Source: Limimaricola soesokkakensis (GTDB lineage Bacteria; Pseudomonadota; Alphaproteobacteria; Rhodobacterales; Rhodobacteraceae). Taken from it: a DNA stretch of 32,391 bases. The notes below the pieces were generated by a model that did no database searches, was not told the origin of the DNA, and saw only the letters and a list, made by a program, of their open reading frames with translations. Below are positions 7,597 to 14,813 of the stretch, one piece after another (the stretch's first letter is position 1; every line of letters starts with the position of its first letter). The position numbers and the translations under genes were made by a program. The stretch covers positions 1 to 32,391 of the forward strand of contig NZ_FWFY01000020.1 in NCBI RefSeq assembly GCF_900172345.1, read 5' to 3'.

Positions 7597-8574
7597 TCAG
7601 GCGCCGGCCAGAATGCGCTGGATCGCGCGTTGGGCGGCGGGCGAGTTCTGCGTGGCGATGGCGCCATGCAGCGCATTGTCGGCATCGACGCGGTCGGCCA
7701 TGCCCATCAGGCGCTCGACCATCTCGATATTGGCGGCGCACTCCTCTACCGGATCGATGCCGGACGCATCCGGGAAGGTGTCGAAGTAAATGACGCCGTC
7801 GTAGCCGTCGCGGCGGATCCGCCAGAGCAGTTCCAACGTGGCCTGGGGATGCACGGACCCCACCATCAGCCCATCGTCGCGCTTGGCATAGCCGTCATTG
7901 AGGTGGACGCCCAAGAGCCTCGAGCGACGCGCGATCAGGGTTGCGGCGAAAGCGGGCATCTCGTCCGCATACAGCACGTGGGCAAAATCGAGCGTGACCC
8001 CGAGATTGGGCGCTCCCGCCTCGTCGATCGCCAAGAGCGTCGTGGCCACATCGGGCAAAAGCGCGAAGGAGCGGGGCTCGTTCGCCTTGTATTCAATGGA
8101 AATCATGCAGTCCGGGGCATGCTCCGCCACTTCGCGGATGGCGCTCACCTCGTCGTCCCACATCTGTCCATAATCACCCTGGAAGCTGTAGTCGAAACCG
8201 TCCTGCCCCATCCACAGGGTCATCAGCGGGGCGTCCATCTCCAGCGCCGCGTCGATGCCCCGCTTGGTCAGGTCGATCGCCTCACGCCGTACAGCCCTGT
8301 CGGGATGGGTAAAGGCGCCGAGCTTGAAAGCGGGGTTCGTATAGTAGCGCATGGCGAGACCGTTGATCCCGAGCCCCATGGCCTCGATCTCTTCCTTCAC
8401 GGCCCGCGGGTCATCCGTGACGTGGTCGGGATAGTTCAGATCGACATGGGTCAGGCCCGGCACCCGCGCGGCACGGCGTGCCATCATCAGCGCCGTGGGT
8501 TTTCCCTGCAGATCTGGCCACTCCATCTCGGCCTTGGCGGCGAATGAATTCAGGCGGGTCGCGAATCGTGTCAT
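7597..8574 (-). CDS. Sugar isomerase/epimerase, TIM barrel (rhamnose-isomerase-like)
   Basis: This 325-residue protein is a xylose-isomerase-like TIM barrel. Probable metal ligands are E161 (SIEYK), D196 (LDFAH), H224 (VHLND) and D265 (YFDTF). This Glu-Asp-His-Asp set, and the stretch HLNDGYAKRDDGLMVGS, resemble RhaI-type L-rhamnose/D-allose isomerases more than xylose isomerase. The protein is shorter than RhaI (about 420 residues), so the activity stays open: aldose-ketose isomerase or ketose epimerase. The ATG at 8572-8574 has GGAGG at good spacing; the longer frame upstream is discarded. It is the first gene of the operon, directly behind the operator-like palindrome, and probably makes the ketose that the PfkB kinase then phosphorylates. 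Confidence 0.75.
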   Translation of the reverse strand: MTRFATRLNSFAAKAEMEWPDLQGKPTALMMARRAARVPGLTHVDLNYPDHVTDDPRAVKEEIEAMGLGINGLAMRYYTNPAFKLGAFTHPDRAVRREAIDLTKRGIDAALEMDAPLMTLWMGQDGFDYSFQGDYGQMWDDEVSAIREVAEHAPDCMISIEYKANEPRSFALLPDVATTLLAIDEAGAPNLGVTLDFAHVLYADEMPAFAATLIARRSRLLGVHLNDGYAKRDDGLMVGSVHPQATLELLWRIRRDGYDGVIYFDTFPDASGIDPVEECAANIEMVERLMGMADRVDADNALHGAIATQNSPAAQRAIQRILAGA

Positions 8575-8590
8575 GGTGCCTCCAACTTTC

Positions 8591-8624
8591 TTTACGAATA
8601 TCCGTAAACTCGTGAAGATCGCAA
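8591..8624 (-). promoter_or_regulatory. Putative sugar-operon promoter with 18-bp operator palindrome
   Basis: TTTACGAATATCCGTAAA (8591-8608) is palindromic at 8 of 9 base pairs. On the minus strand a possible -35 TTGCGA (8619-8624) and a possible -10 GATATT (8597-8602, inside the palindrome) are separated by 16 bp. The palindrome starts about 16 bp before the isomerase start codon. A repressor bound here would block RNA polymerase, as expected for the operon's own RpiR protein. A half-site TTTACGA recurs at 7565-7571, ahead of the binding-protein gene. Confidence 0.5.
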
Positions 8625-8839
8625 GAGGAATTTGCTGGCAGGTAGGAGGAGGTCGAATGCTTAGACGACAGGAGCCGACAGAGTGGCGCCGTGGCAGTCT
8701 GCGCGCTACTCCTTGAAGCCCGTCTGCTCGGTAGACGATTGAGTTCCTGTCGGTCCATGCCATCGGCCCGGAACGAGGCAGGGGCCGATGACCGGGCCGA
8801 AATGGTTGGGGACCTCTCGTCGAAGAGCGCGGAGGTCCA
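8625..8839. promoter_or_regulatory. Intergenic region with two mutually exclusive hairpins
   Basis: No gene is supported between the sugar-operon promoter and the second recombinase. The notable structure is at 8761-8800. CATCGGCCC (8761-8769) can pair with GGGCCGATG (8782-8790), while the overlapping TCGGCCCGG (8763-8771) can pair with CCGGGCCGA (8792-8800). Both stems are 9 bp and perfect, and they share the same 5' arm, so only one can form at a time. GGAGG at 8831-8835 is the ribosome binding site of the recombinase. Confidence 0.4.
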
Positions 8840-9916
8840 GTGAGCCCCATTATCGAACATGAGCGTGCTACGCCCATCACCATGCCGGACACGCCCCAAA
8901 TCCCCGCCCTGATCGCCTTGCCCGGCCACGTCGCGGGCTCCGGCCGACTCGACCGCCTCGTCGACACCGCCCGCGGCTACGCCGACCACGCCATCGCCGA
9001 GAACACCCGCCGGGCCTATACGCGCGACTGGACCGCCTTCGCCCGCTGGTGCCGATTGAAGGGCGCCGACCCCCTGCCCTCCTCCCCCGAGCTGGTCGGG
9101 CTCTACATCACCGATCTCGCGGCACCGTCGGGCAGGACGCGCGCGCTGTCGGTCGCCTCGATCGAGCGGCAGCTGGCGGGACTGTCTTGGAACTACGCGC
9201 AGCGCGGGATGCGACTCGACCGCCGCGACCGGCACATCGCCTCCGTCCTCGCCGGCATCCGCCGCCGTCACGCCCGGCCACCGGTGCAGAAGGACGCGAT
9301 CGGGCCGGACGATCTGCGCGCCATGCTGGCCACGCTCGGCCACGACCTGCGCAGTCTGCGCGATCGGGCGATGCTGCTCATCGGTTTCGCTGGCGCGCTG
9401 CGGCGCTCGGAACTGGTCGGACTCGACCGGGCCAAGGACGACACCATCGCCGGCAGCGGCTGGGTCGAGATCCTCGACGCCGGCGCGCTGGTGACGCTGC
9501 GGGGCAAGACCGGCTGGCGGGAGATCGAAATCGCGCGGGGCTCCAGCGCCGCGACCTGCCCGGTGCTGGCGCTGGAGCGCTGGCTGGACTTCGCGAAGAT
9601 CGAGTTTGGCCCGCTGTTCACCGCCGTCAGTCGCGACGGCCGCCGCGCGCTGCCACGCCGTCTGAACGACCGCCACGTGGCGCGGCTGGTGCAGCGCGCG
9701 GCACTCGCGGCGGGGCTGCGGCCCGACCTGCCCGATGCTGAACGCCGGGCCCTCTTCGCCGGGCATTCGATGCGCGCAGGCCTCGCGACATCGGCCGAGA
9801 TTGACGAGCGCCATGTCCAGAAGCAGCTCGGCCACGCCTCGGCCGAGATGACCCGCCGATATCAGCGCAGTCGGGATAGATTCCGGTTCAATTTGACCAA
9901 GGCTGCGGGACTGTAG
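8840..9916 (+). CDS. Tyrosine recombinase/integrase, copy 2
   Basis: A 358-residue tyrosine recombinase, aligned end to end with the one at 1030. All six catalytic positions are kept: Arg in ALRRSEL, Lys in GKTGW, His and Arg in GHSMRAG, His in LGHAS and Tyr in RRYQR. GTG at 8840-8842 was chosen because GGAGG sits four bases upstream, and the extra 14 residues (including EHERATP) are also coded, though not startable, in front of copy 1. ATG at 8882 is the alternative. The roughly 13% protein divergence argues against a very recent duplication. A 99-bp palindrome starts 10 bp after the stop codon. Confidence 0.85.
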   Translation: MSPIIEHERATPITMPDTPQIPALIALPGHVAGSGRLDRLVDTARGYADHAIAENTRRAYTRDWTAFARWCRLKGADPLPSSPELVGLYITDLAAPSGRTRALSVASIERQLAGLSWNYAQRGMRLDRRDRHIASVLAGIRRRHARPPVQKDAIGPDDLRAMLATLGHDLRSLRDRAMLLIGFAGALRRSELVGLDRAKDDTIAGSGWVEILDAGALVTLRGKTGWREIEIARGSSAATCPVLALERWLDFAKIEFGPLFTAVSRDGRRALPRRLNDRHVARLVQRAALAAGLRPDLPDAERRALFAGHSMRAGLATSAEIDERHVQKQLGHASAEMTRRYQRSRDRFRFNLTKAAGL

Positions 9917-9926
9917 CGGGCCCCCA

Positions 9927-10025
9927 TGCCTCAAATTTAGTGAGGACGGCGTCCACAAGACACGGGGCTATCCAGCTTGAATAGACCCGTCTCTTGTAGA
10001 CGCCTTCTTCGCTAATTTTGAGGCA
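9927..10025. repeat. 99-bp imperfect palindrome after the recombinase gene
   Basis: The arm 9927-9971 (45 nt, starting TGCCTCAAATTTAG) matches the reverse complement of 9981-10025 at 38 of 45 positions, around a 9-nt centre (9972-9980). Mismatches are spread singly along the arms. Possible identities are a MITE-like element made of two fused terminal repeats, a folded single-strand recombination substrate, or a very strong bidirectional terminator-like structure. No target duplication is obvious at its flanks and no second copy was seen in the window. Confidence 0.6.
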
Positions 10026-10288
10026 AGTAAGCCATGATGGGCGGCGGCGGGTTCAACGATCAGAGCAAGCGGGAGGCGACCTCGAAGAGCGCCGAGCGAG
10101 GTGGCTCGGTTTGGGTCATGTCGCAGCAACTCAGGGCCAGCCCATGTTCGTTGCGCGCTCGAAAACCTTGTCTCGCTCGGCCTGCCTGACCATGAGGCGA
10201 GTTCCGGCAGGCGCAGGCGGCGCCGAGCCTCGCCGCCGATACCGGGTTTGGCATCGGGCCGGGCAGTCAAGCTGCCCCGCCCCCTCTC
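10026..10288. other. Stretch between palindrome and pcaF, no recognisable gene
   Basis: Open frames exist on both strands (for example 100 residues on the minus strand at 9968-10270), but none shows a recognisable domain, a plausible ribosome binding site or protein-like composition. The minus-strand one runs into the palindrome. This may be debris from the mobile region that brought the recombinase. No terminator with a T-run was found after pcaF. Confidence 0.4.
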
Positions 10289-11485
10289 TCAGACCCCTTT
10301 GAGCGCCACGGCGATGCCCTGACCCACGCCGATGCACATGGTCGAAAGCGACATCTCGCCCGATGTCAGATCGAGCGCGGCGGTGCCGGTGATCCGTGCA
10401 CCCGACATGCCCAGCGGGTGGCCGAGCGCGATGGCGCCGCCATTGCGGTTCACCCGCGCGTCGTCATCGGCGATGCCGAGATCACGGAGCGTGGCGAGCC
10501 CCTGGCTCGCGAAGGCCTCGTTCAGCTCGATCACCGCCAAGTCGTCCGGCGTCAGCCCGAGCCGCGCCATCAGCTTCTTCGAGGCGGGCGCGGGGCCGAA
10601 GCCCATGATGCGCGGCGCGACGCCCGCCGTGGCACCGCCGAGGATGCGCGCGATCGGGGTCAGCCCATGCTTCTTTGCCGCCTCGGCCGAAGCGATAATG
10701 AGCGCCGCCGCTCCGTCATTGACGCCCGAGGCGTTGCCCGCCGTCACCGAACCGCCCTCGCGGAACGGAGCGCGCAGCTTGGCCAGCGCCTTGAGCGAGG
10801 TGGCGCGGGGATGCTCGTCGGTGTCGACGATCTTCGGGTCACCCTTGCGCTGCGGGATCTCCACCGGGGTGATCTCGCGCGCCAGCCGCCCCGAGGCGAT
10901 GGCTTCGGCGGCCTTGACCTGGCTGCGCAGCGCGAAGGCGTCCTGATCCTCGCGCGAGATGGCGAAATCCTCTGCCACATTCTCGGCGGTCTCGGGCATC
11001 GAGTCGACGCCGTATTGCGCATTCATCAGCGGGTTCACGAAGCGCCAGCCGATGGTGGTGTCGAAGATCTCGGCCGAACGCGAGAAGGCGGTCTCGGCCT
11101 TGCCCATCACGAAGGGCGCGCGGGACATGCTCTCGACCCCGCCGGCGACGATCAGCTCTGCCTCGCCGGCACGGATGGCGCGCGCGGCGGTGATCACCGC
11201 GTCCATGCCCGAGCCGCAGAGCCGGTTCATCGTGGTGCCCGGCACCGTCACCGGCAGACCGGCGAGCAGGGCCGACATCCGGGCGACGTTGCGGTTGTCC
11301 TCGCCCGCCTGGTTGGCGCAGCCATAGATCACCTCGTCGACGGCGTCCCAGTCGACACCCGCGTTGCGCGCCATCAGCGCGCGCAGCGGGATTGCCCCCA
11401 GATCGTCGGCGCGGACCCCGGCCAGAGCGCCGCCATAGCGGCCGATCGGGGTGCGGATGTAGTCGCAGATATAGGCGTCGGTCAT
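10289..11485 (-). CDS. pcaF: Beta-ketoadipyl-CoA thiolase
   Basis: This 398-residue thiolase cleaves beta-ketoadipyl-CoA with CoA to succinyl-CoA and acetyl-CoA, the last step of the beta-ketoadipate pathway. The acyl-accepting cysteine is C90 (NRLCGSGMDAV). The C-terminal catalytic histidine is in GHPLGMSGAR and the second cysteine in STMCIGVGQG. RTPIGRYGG near the N-terminus and the full length fit PcaF/PaaJ-type thiolases. ATG at 11483-11485 is one base after the pcaJ stop, so it is the third gene of a pcaIJF operon. The context separates it from a general acetyl-CoA acetyltransferase. Confidence 0.93.
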   Translation of the reverse strand: MTDAYICDYIRTPIGRYGGALAGVRADDLGAIPLRALMARNAGVDWDAVDEVIYGCANQAGEDNRNVARMSALLAGLPVTVPGTTMNRLCGSGMDAVITAARAIRAGEAELIVAGGVESMSRAPFVMGKAETAFSRSAEIFDTTIGWRFVNPLMNAQYGVDSMPETAENVAEDFAISREDQDAFALRSQVKAAEAIASGRLAREITPVEIPQRKGDPKIVDTDEHPRATSLKALAKLRAPFREGGSVTAGNASGVNDGAAALIIASAEAAKKHGLTPIARILGGATAGVAPRIMGFGPAPASKKLMARLGLTPDDLAVIELNEAFASQGLATLRDLGIADDDARVNRNGGAIALGHPLGMSGARITGTAALDLTSGEMSLSTMCIGVGQGIAVALKGV

Positions 11486-11486
11486 G

Positions 11487-12170
11487 TCAGAGCTCCGGAA
11501 CGGTGAGGGCGGCCACGGGGCCGTCGAGATTGAGCGTCGCGCCGGTCACGGCCTGCAGATCGCCCAGCGTGATCGCGGCGAGCTTCTCGCGCAGCACGAA
11601 GCGGCCCGCCTCGATATCCACCACGGCCAGCGAGGTGTAGACCCGTGTCACGCAGCCCACCCCGGTGAGCGGCAGCGAGCAGCGTTCCACCAGCTTGGGC
11701 GCGCCGGTCTTGGTGAGGTGGTCGGTGATCACCGCGACGCGCTTGGCGCCATGCACGAGATCCATCGCGCCGCCGACTGCGGGCACGCCGCCCTTGCCGA
11801 CGCTCCAATTCGCGAGATCGCCGTTTTCGGCCACCTCGAAGGCACCGAGGATGGCCACGTCGAGATGGCCGCCGCGCACCATGGCGAAGCTATCGGCGTG
11901 GTGAAAGAACGCCGCGCCGGGATTGAGCGTGACCGCCTTCTTGCCGGCGTTGATCAGGTCCCAGTCCTCCTGCCCCGGCGCTGGCGCGGGGCCAAAATCG
12001 AGGATGCCGTTCTCGGTGTGGTAGATCGCCTTGCGCCCCGCGACCTGGTAGCGCGCCACCATCTCGGGGAAGCCGATGCCAAGATTGACGTAAGAGCCGT
12101 CCTCGATGTCCTGCGCCGCGCGCCAGGCGATCTGCGCGTTGGACAGCTTGATGTTCGCGATGTTGCTCAT
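11487..12170 (-). CDS. pcaJ: 3-oxoadipate CoA-transferase subunit B
   Basis: This 227-residue beta subunit of the succinyl-CoA:3-oxoadipate CoA-transferase carries the catalytic glutamate, E53, in the family motif ENGILDFGP, which forms the covalent CoA thioester. NLGIGFPEMVARY near the N-terminus is also typical of the family. The ATG (12168-12170) overlaps the pcaI stop as ATGA. The long upstream extension of this frame is a shadow of pcaI and was excluded. With PcaI it activates beta-ketoadipate for thiolysis by PcaF. Confidence 0.93.
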   Translation of the reverse strand: MSNIANIKLSNAQIAWRAAQDIEDGSYVNLGIGFPEMVARYQVAGRKAIYHTENGILDFGPAPAPGQEDWDLINAGKKAVTLNPGAAFFHHADSFAMVRGGHLDVAILGAFEVAENGDLANWSVGKGGVPAVGGAMDLVHGAKRVAVITDHLTKTGAPKLVERCSLPLTGVGCVTRVYTSLAVVDIEAGRFVLREKLAAITLGDLQAVTGATLNLDGPVAALTVPEL

Positions 12171-12874
12171 GCGTAGACCGCCCCCTCGATGTTGAGATCC
12201 TCTTCCTGGCGCGCATCCGGCACCGCGATCACCCGGTCGACGAAGAGCCCCGGGGTCACGACATGCTCGGGATCGATCGCGCCGGGTTCCACGATGCGGC
12301 TCGCCTGCACGATCGTCGCGGCGGCGGCCATGCACATCAGCGGGCCGAAATTGCGGCCCGCCTTGCGGTAGACGAGGTTGCCGTGCCGATCGGCGGTCTC
12401 GGCCTTGACCAGCGCGTAGTCGGCCTTGAGCCAGCGCTCCTGCACGTAGCCGCGCCCGTCGAACTCCGCGGTGGGTTTGCCTGCCGCCAGCTCCGTGCCG
12501 AAAGAGGTCGGCGTGTAGAAGGCGGGAATGCCCGCTCCGCCCGCACGGATCCGTTCGGCCAAGGTGCCCTGCGGCACCAACTCCAACTCGATCCGGCCGG
12601 CAAGATAGGCCTCGGTGAAGGCGCGGGGATCCTTGGACTTCGGAAAGGAGCAGATGATCTTGCGCACCATGCCGGCGTCGATCATCGCGGCGATGCCGAT
12701 CCGGCCGTTGCCGGCGTTGTTGTTGATCACCGTCAGATCGCGCGGGCCGCGATCGATCAGCGCGTGGATCAGCTCGATCGGCGCGCCCGAGCCGCCGAAA
12801 CCACCGATCATCACGCTCGCCCCGTCGGGGATGTCGGCCACCGCGGCGGCGGGGCAGTCCCATGTCTTATCCAT
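12167..12874 (-). CDS. pcaI: 3-oxoadipate CoA-transferase subunit A
   Basis: This 235-residue alpha subunit of the CoA-transferase has the CoA-binding glycine motif MIGGFGGSGAP near the N-terminus and later segments (INNNAGNGRIGIAAM, YALVKAETADRHGNLVYRK) typical of PcaI/ScoA proteins. ATG at 12872-12874 was chosen; an AGGGGG lies about nine bases upstream. It is the first gene of pcaIJF and diverges from the IclR regulator gene across 130 bp, the usual arrangement when the regulator controls the transferase operon. Confidence 0.92.
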   Translation of the reverse strand: MDKTWDCPAAAVADIPDGASVMIGGFGGSGAPIELIHALIDRGPRDLTVINNNAGNGRIGIAAMIDAGMVRKIICSFPKSKDPRAFTEAYLAGRIELELVPQGTLAERIRAGGAGIPAFYTPTSFGTELAAGKPTAEFDGRGYVQERWLKADYALVKAETADRHGNLVYRKAGRNFGPLMCMAAAATIVQASRIVEPGAIDPEHVVTPGLFVDRVIAVPDARQEEDLNIEGAVYA

Positions 12875-12959
12875 TCCTCGACCCCCTTGAGACGCCGCAC
12901 CCGCGCGGCTCTGTGGTCTTCCTCCTACGAGGCTGTTGATCCGAGGGACAAGAGAAGTC

Positions 12960-13015
12960 GTTCGCATCTCGACATTTGTTCGGACTAAGGCCAATCCTGT
13001 GCGCATGCCGAACAA
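12960..13015. promoter_or_regulatory. Three GTTCG half-sites between pcaI and the IclR regulator
   Basis: GTTCG occurs at 12960-12964 and 12978-12982 in direct orientation, and its inverse CGAAC at 13009-13013. The second and third extend to TTGTTCGG (12976-12983) and CCGAACAA (13008-13015). A direct pair plus an inverted half resembles, in layout only, the three-repeat operators known for the IclR-type regulators PcaU and PobR. The third half lies just inside the regulator's coding region. Confidence 0.35.
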
Positions 13016-13766
13016 GACCCCCGATATCATCGCCTCATTCGCCAAGGGCCTCAGGGTGATCGAGGCATTCGACGCGGCGCATCCGCGGCTCTCGGTGGCC
13101 GAGGCGGCGGCGCGCACCGGCCTCGACCGTGCCACTGCACGGCGTTGCCTGCTGACGCTTGTCGCCGGGGGCTACGCCACCCATGACGGCAAGTATTTCA
13201 CCCTGATGCCACGGGTGCTGCGGCTCGGCATGTCGGCGCTGGCGACGCTGCCCCTGGCGCAATTGGTGCAGCCTTGGCTCGACCAGCTGTCGGAGCGGGT
13301 CGGACAGTCGGCCTCGGTGGCGATCCGCGACGACACCGAGATCGTCTATCTCGCCCGCGCGGCGCAGCGGCGGGTGATGTCGATCGGGCTGATGCCCGGC
13401 TCAAGGCTGCCGGCGCATTGCACTTCGCTCGGTCGGGTGCTGCTGGCGGCCCTCCCCGAGGCCGAGGCCCGCGCCCTGATCGAGCGCAGCGACCTCGCGC
13501 CGCGAACACCGCTCAGCCTGACCGATCCGGAGGCAATCATGGCGCGGGTGTCGGCGGCACGCGCCGACGGCTACGCGATCATCGACCAGGAGGTCGAGCT
13601 GGGCCTGCGCTCGATTGCGGTGCCGCTGATCAATGCGCGCGGGCAGACCCTCGCCGCGCTCAATCTCGGCATGGCCGCGACCCAAGAGCGCGCCGAGACG
13701 CTGGCCGAGACCTACCTGCCCGAGATGCGTCGGGTGCAGGCGGGTCTAAAGCGCGTTCTCGCTTGA
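13005..13766 (+). CDS. pcaR: IclR-family regulator of the pca genes
   Basis: This 253-residue regulator has an N-terminal winged helix (about 10-70, LSVAEAAARTGLDRATARRCLLTLVAGGY) and a C-terminal IclR effector domain (about 85-250, with SVAIRDDTEIVYLARAAQRR, LPAHCTSLGRVLLA and IAVPLINARGQTLAALNLG). This matches PcaR/PcaU/PobR-type proteins, which respond to protocatechuate or beta-ketoadipate. ATG 13005 is the conventional start. GTG at 12999 has AAGG better placed and may be used instead; a still longer frame upstream is unlikely. Its 3' end overlaps convergent pcaB by 21 bp. The symbol rests on family and context, not on a demonstrated effector. Confidence 0.85.
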   Translation: MPNKTPDIIASFAKGLRVIEAFDAAHPRLSVAEAAARTGLDRATARRCLLTLVAGGYATHDGKYFTLMPRVLRLGMSALATLPLAQLVQPWLDQLSERVGQSASVAIRDDTEIVYLARAAQRRVMSIGLMPGSRLPAHCTSLGRVLLAALPEAEARALIERSDLAPRTPLSLTDPEAIMARVSAARADGYAIIDQEVELGLRSIAVPLINARGQTLAALNLGMAATQERAETLAETYLPEMRRVQAGLKRVLA

Positions 13767-14813
13767 AGGGCCGATTTGCTCGACCGCGTCGCACAGCGCG
13801 GCGGCGGCGGCGAGCGCGCGACCTGTCGCCTGCGCCATCTGCGGCAGCACCATCCATTCGAGCTGCCAGGCAGCGCCCGAGCGTTCCTGTTCGTGGACCA
13901 GTGCCTGATGCATCGCCGACAGCTGGGTGGCGTTGTAGCGCGCCAGCGTGACCAGCAGCTCGGCCGCGACCGGGTTCTGCTTGTGCGCCATCGCCGAGGA
14001 GCCCCCCGCGCCTGACAGTGTCACCTCGCGAGGGGTCTGCTGGGCCATCAGGCACAGATCCTGCCCCATCTTGCCCAAGCCCCCCGAGATCAGCGACATC
14101 AGCCCCGCGAATTCGGCCACGCCGTCGCGTCGGGCGTGCCATTGCGGCGCGGGCGCCAGCCCAAGCGCCGCCGCCACGCGCTCCGCCACGGCCGCGCCCT
14201 GCCCGCTCAGATCGGCACGTGTGCCGACCGGCCCGCCGAGCTGCAGCCGCGTCACCTGCGGCATGATCCGCTCCAGCCGGTCGAGATGGTCATCGAGCGG
14301 CCGCGCCCAGGTCTCGATCCGGTCGGCCACCGAGATCGGCAGCGCCGCCTGCATCCGCGTCCGCCCCATCAGTGCGCGGTCGCCGAAGCGGACGCGCAAT
14401 GCCTCGAGCGCGGTGCGCAAGATGCCGATCCGGTCGCGGAGCAGCTCGCCGGTGTCGCGCAGCGCGCAGGCCAGCGCGCTGTCGATCACGTCCTGCGAGG
14501 TGGCGCCGCGATGCACCGCGCCCGCATCCTCGCCCGCCGCCCGCTTGAGCTGCGCGACCAGCGCCGGGACCGGCAGCCCGTCGCGCGCGGTGCCGTCGCG
14601 CATGGCATCCATGTCGATCCGCGCCGCCTCGATCGCCCGCGCCGCGCGCTCGGCCATCGCCGCATCGGCCAGCCCGGCGGCACCAAGGGCGCGGGAATAG
14701 GCCGCCTCGAAGGCGATCATCCGCGCCAGATCGGCCTTTGCGCTCCAGATCGCGGCCATCTCAGCATCGCCGAACAGCCCGGACAGCCAGGGATGGTCGA
14801 AGACCCCGCTCAC
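13746..14813 (-). CDS. pcaB: 3-carboxy-cis,cis-muconate cycloisomerase
   Basis: This 355-residue member of the fumarase/argininosuccinase superfamily converts 3-carboxymuconate to 4-carboxymuconolactone. HRGATSQD (101-108) is a typical active-site segment, and the superfamily signature is GSSAMAHKQNP (271-281). The start is a GTG (14811-14813) overlapping the pcaD stop as GTGA. The gene is last in the long minus-strand operon and runs 21 bp into the 3' end of convergent pcaR, leaving no room for a separate terminator. Confidence 0.9.
   Translation of the reverse strand: MSGVFDHPWLSGLFGDAEMAAIWSAKADLARMIAFEAAYSRALGAAGLADAAMAERAARAIEAARIDMDAMRDGTARDGLPVPALVAQLKRAAGEDAGAVHRGATSQDVIDSALACALRDTGELLRDRIGILRTALEALRVRFGDRALMGRTRMQAALPISVADRIETWARPLDDHLDRLERIMPQVTRLQLGGPVGTRADLSGQGAAVAERVAAALGLAPAPQWHARRDGVAEFAGLMSLISGGLGKMGQDLCLMAQQTPREVTLSGAGGSSAMAHKQNPVAAELLVTLARYNATQLSAMHQALVHEQERSGAAWQLEWMVLPQMAQATGRALAAAAALCDAVEQIGPSSENAL

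Noticed and set aside
6586-8547. 653-codon plus-strand open frame
   Set aside because: It lies opposite the binding-protein and isomerase genes, has histidine/arginine-rich shadow composition and no domain. High GC leaves long antisense frames open.
8641-8760. Possible small minus-strand protein (MAWTDRNSIVYRADG...)
   Set aside because: It forms part of a frame running into the isomerase gene with no ribosome binding site and no recognisable family.
9927-10025. Identification of the palindrome as a true integron attC site
   Set aside because: The neighbouring recombinase lacks a visible IntI-specific insertion, and the flanks show no clear GTTRRRY/RYYYAAC pair. It is kept only as a generic palindrome.
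9968-10270. 100-codon minus-strand frame
   Set aside because: It has no domain and no ribosome binding site, and it runs into the 99-bp palindrome. Treated as non-coding.
10418-11506. 362-codon plus-strand open frame
   Set aside because: It is antisense to pcaF, which is clearly the real gene.
12167-13135. N-terminal extension of PcaI across the divergent promoter region
   Set aside because: The extension would overlap the IclR regulator and its operator; the family start is at 12874.
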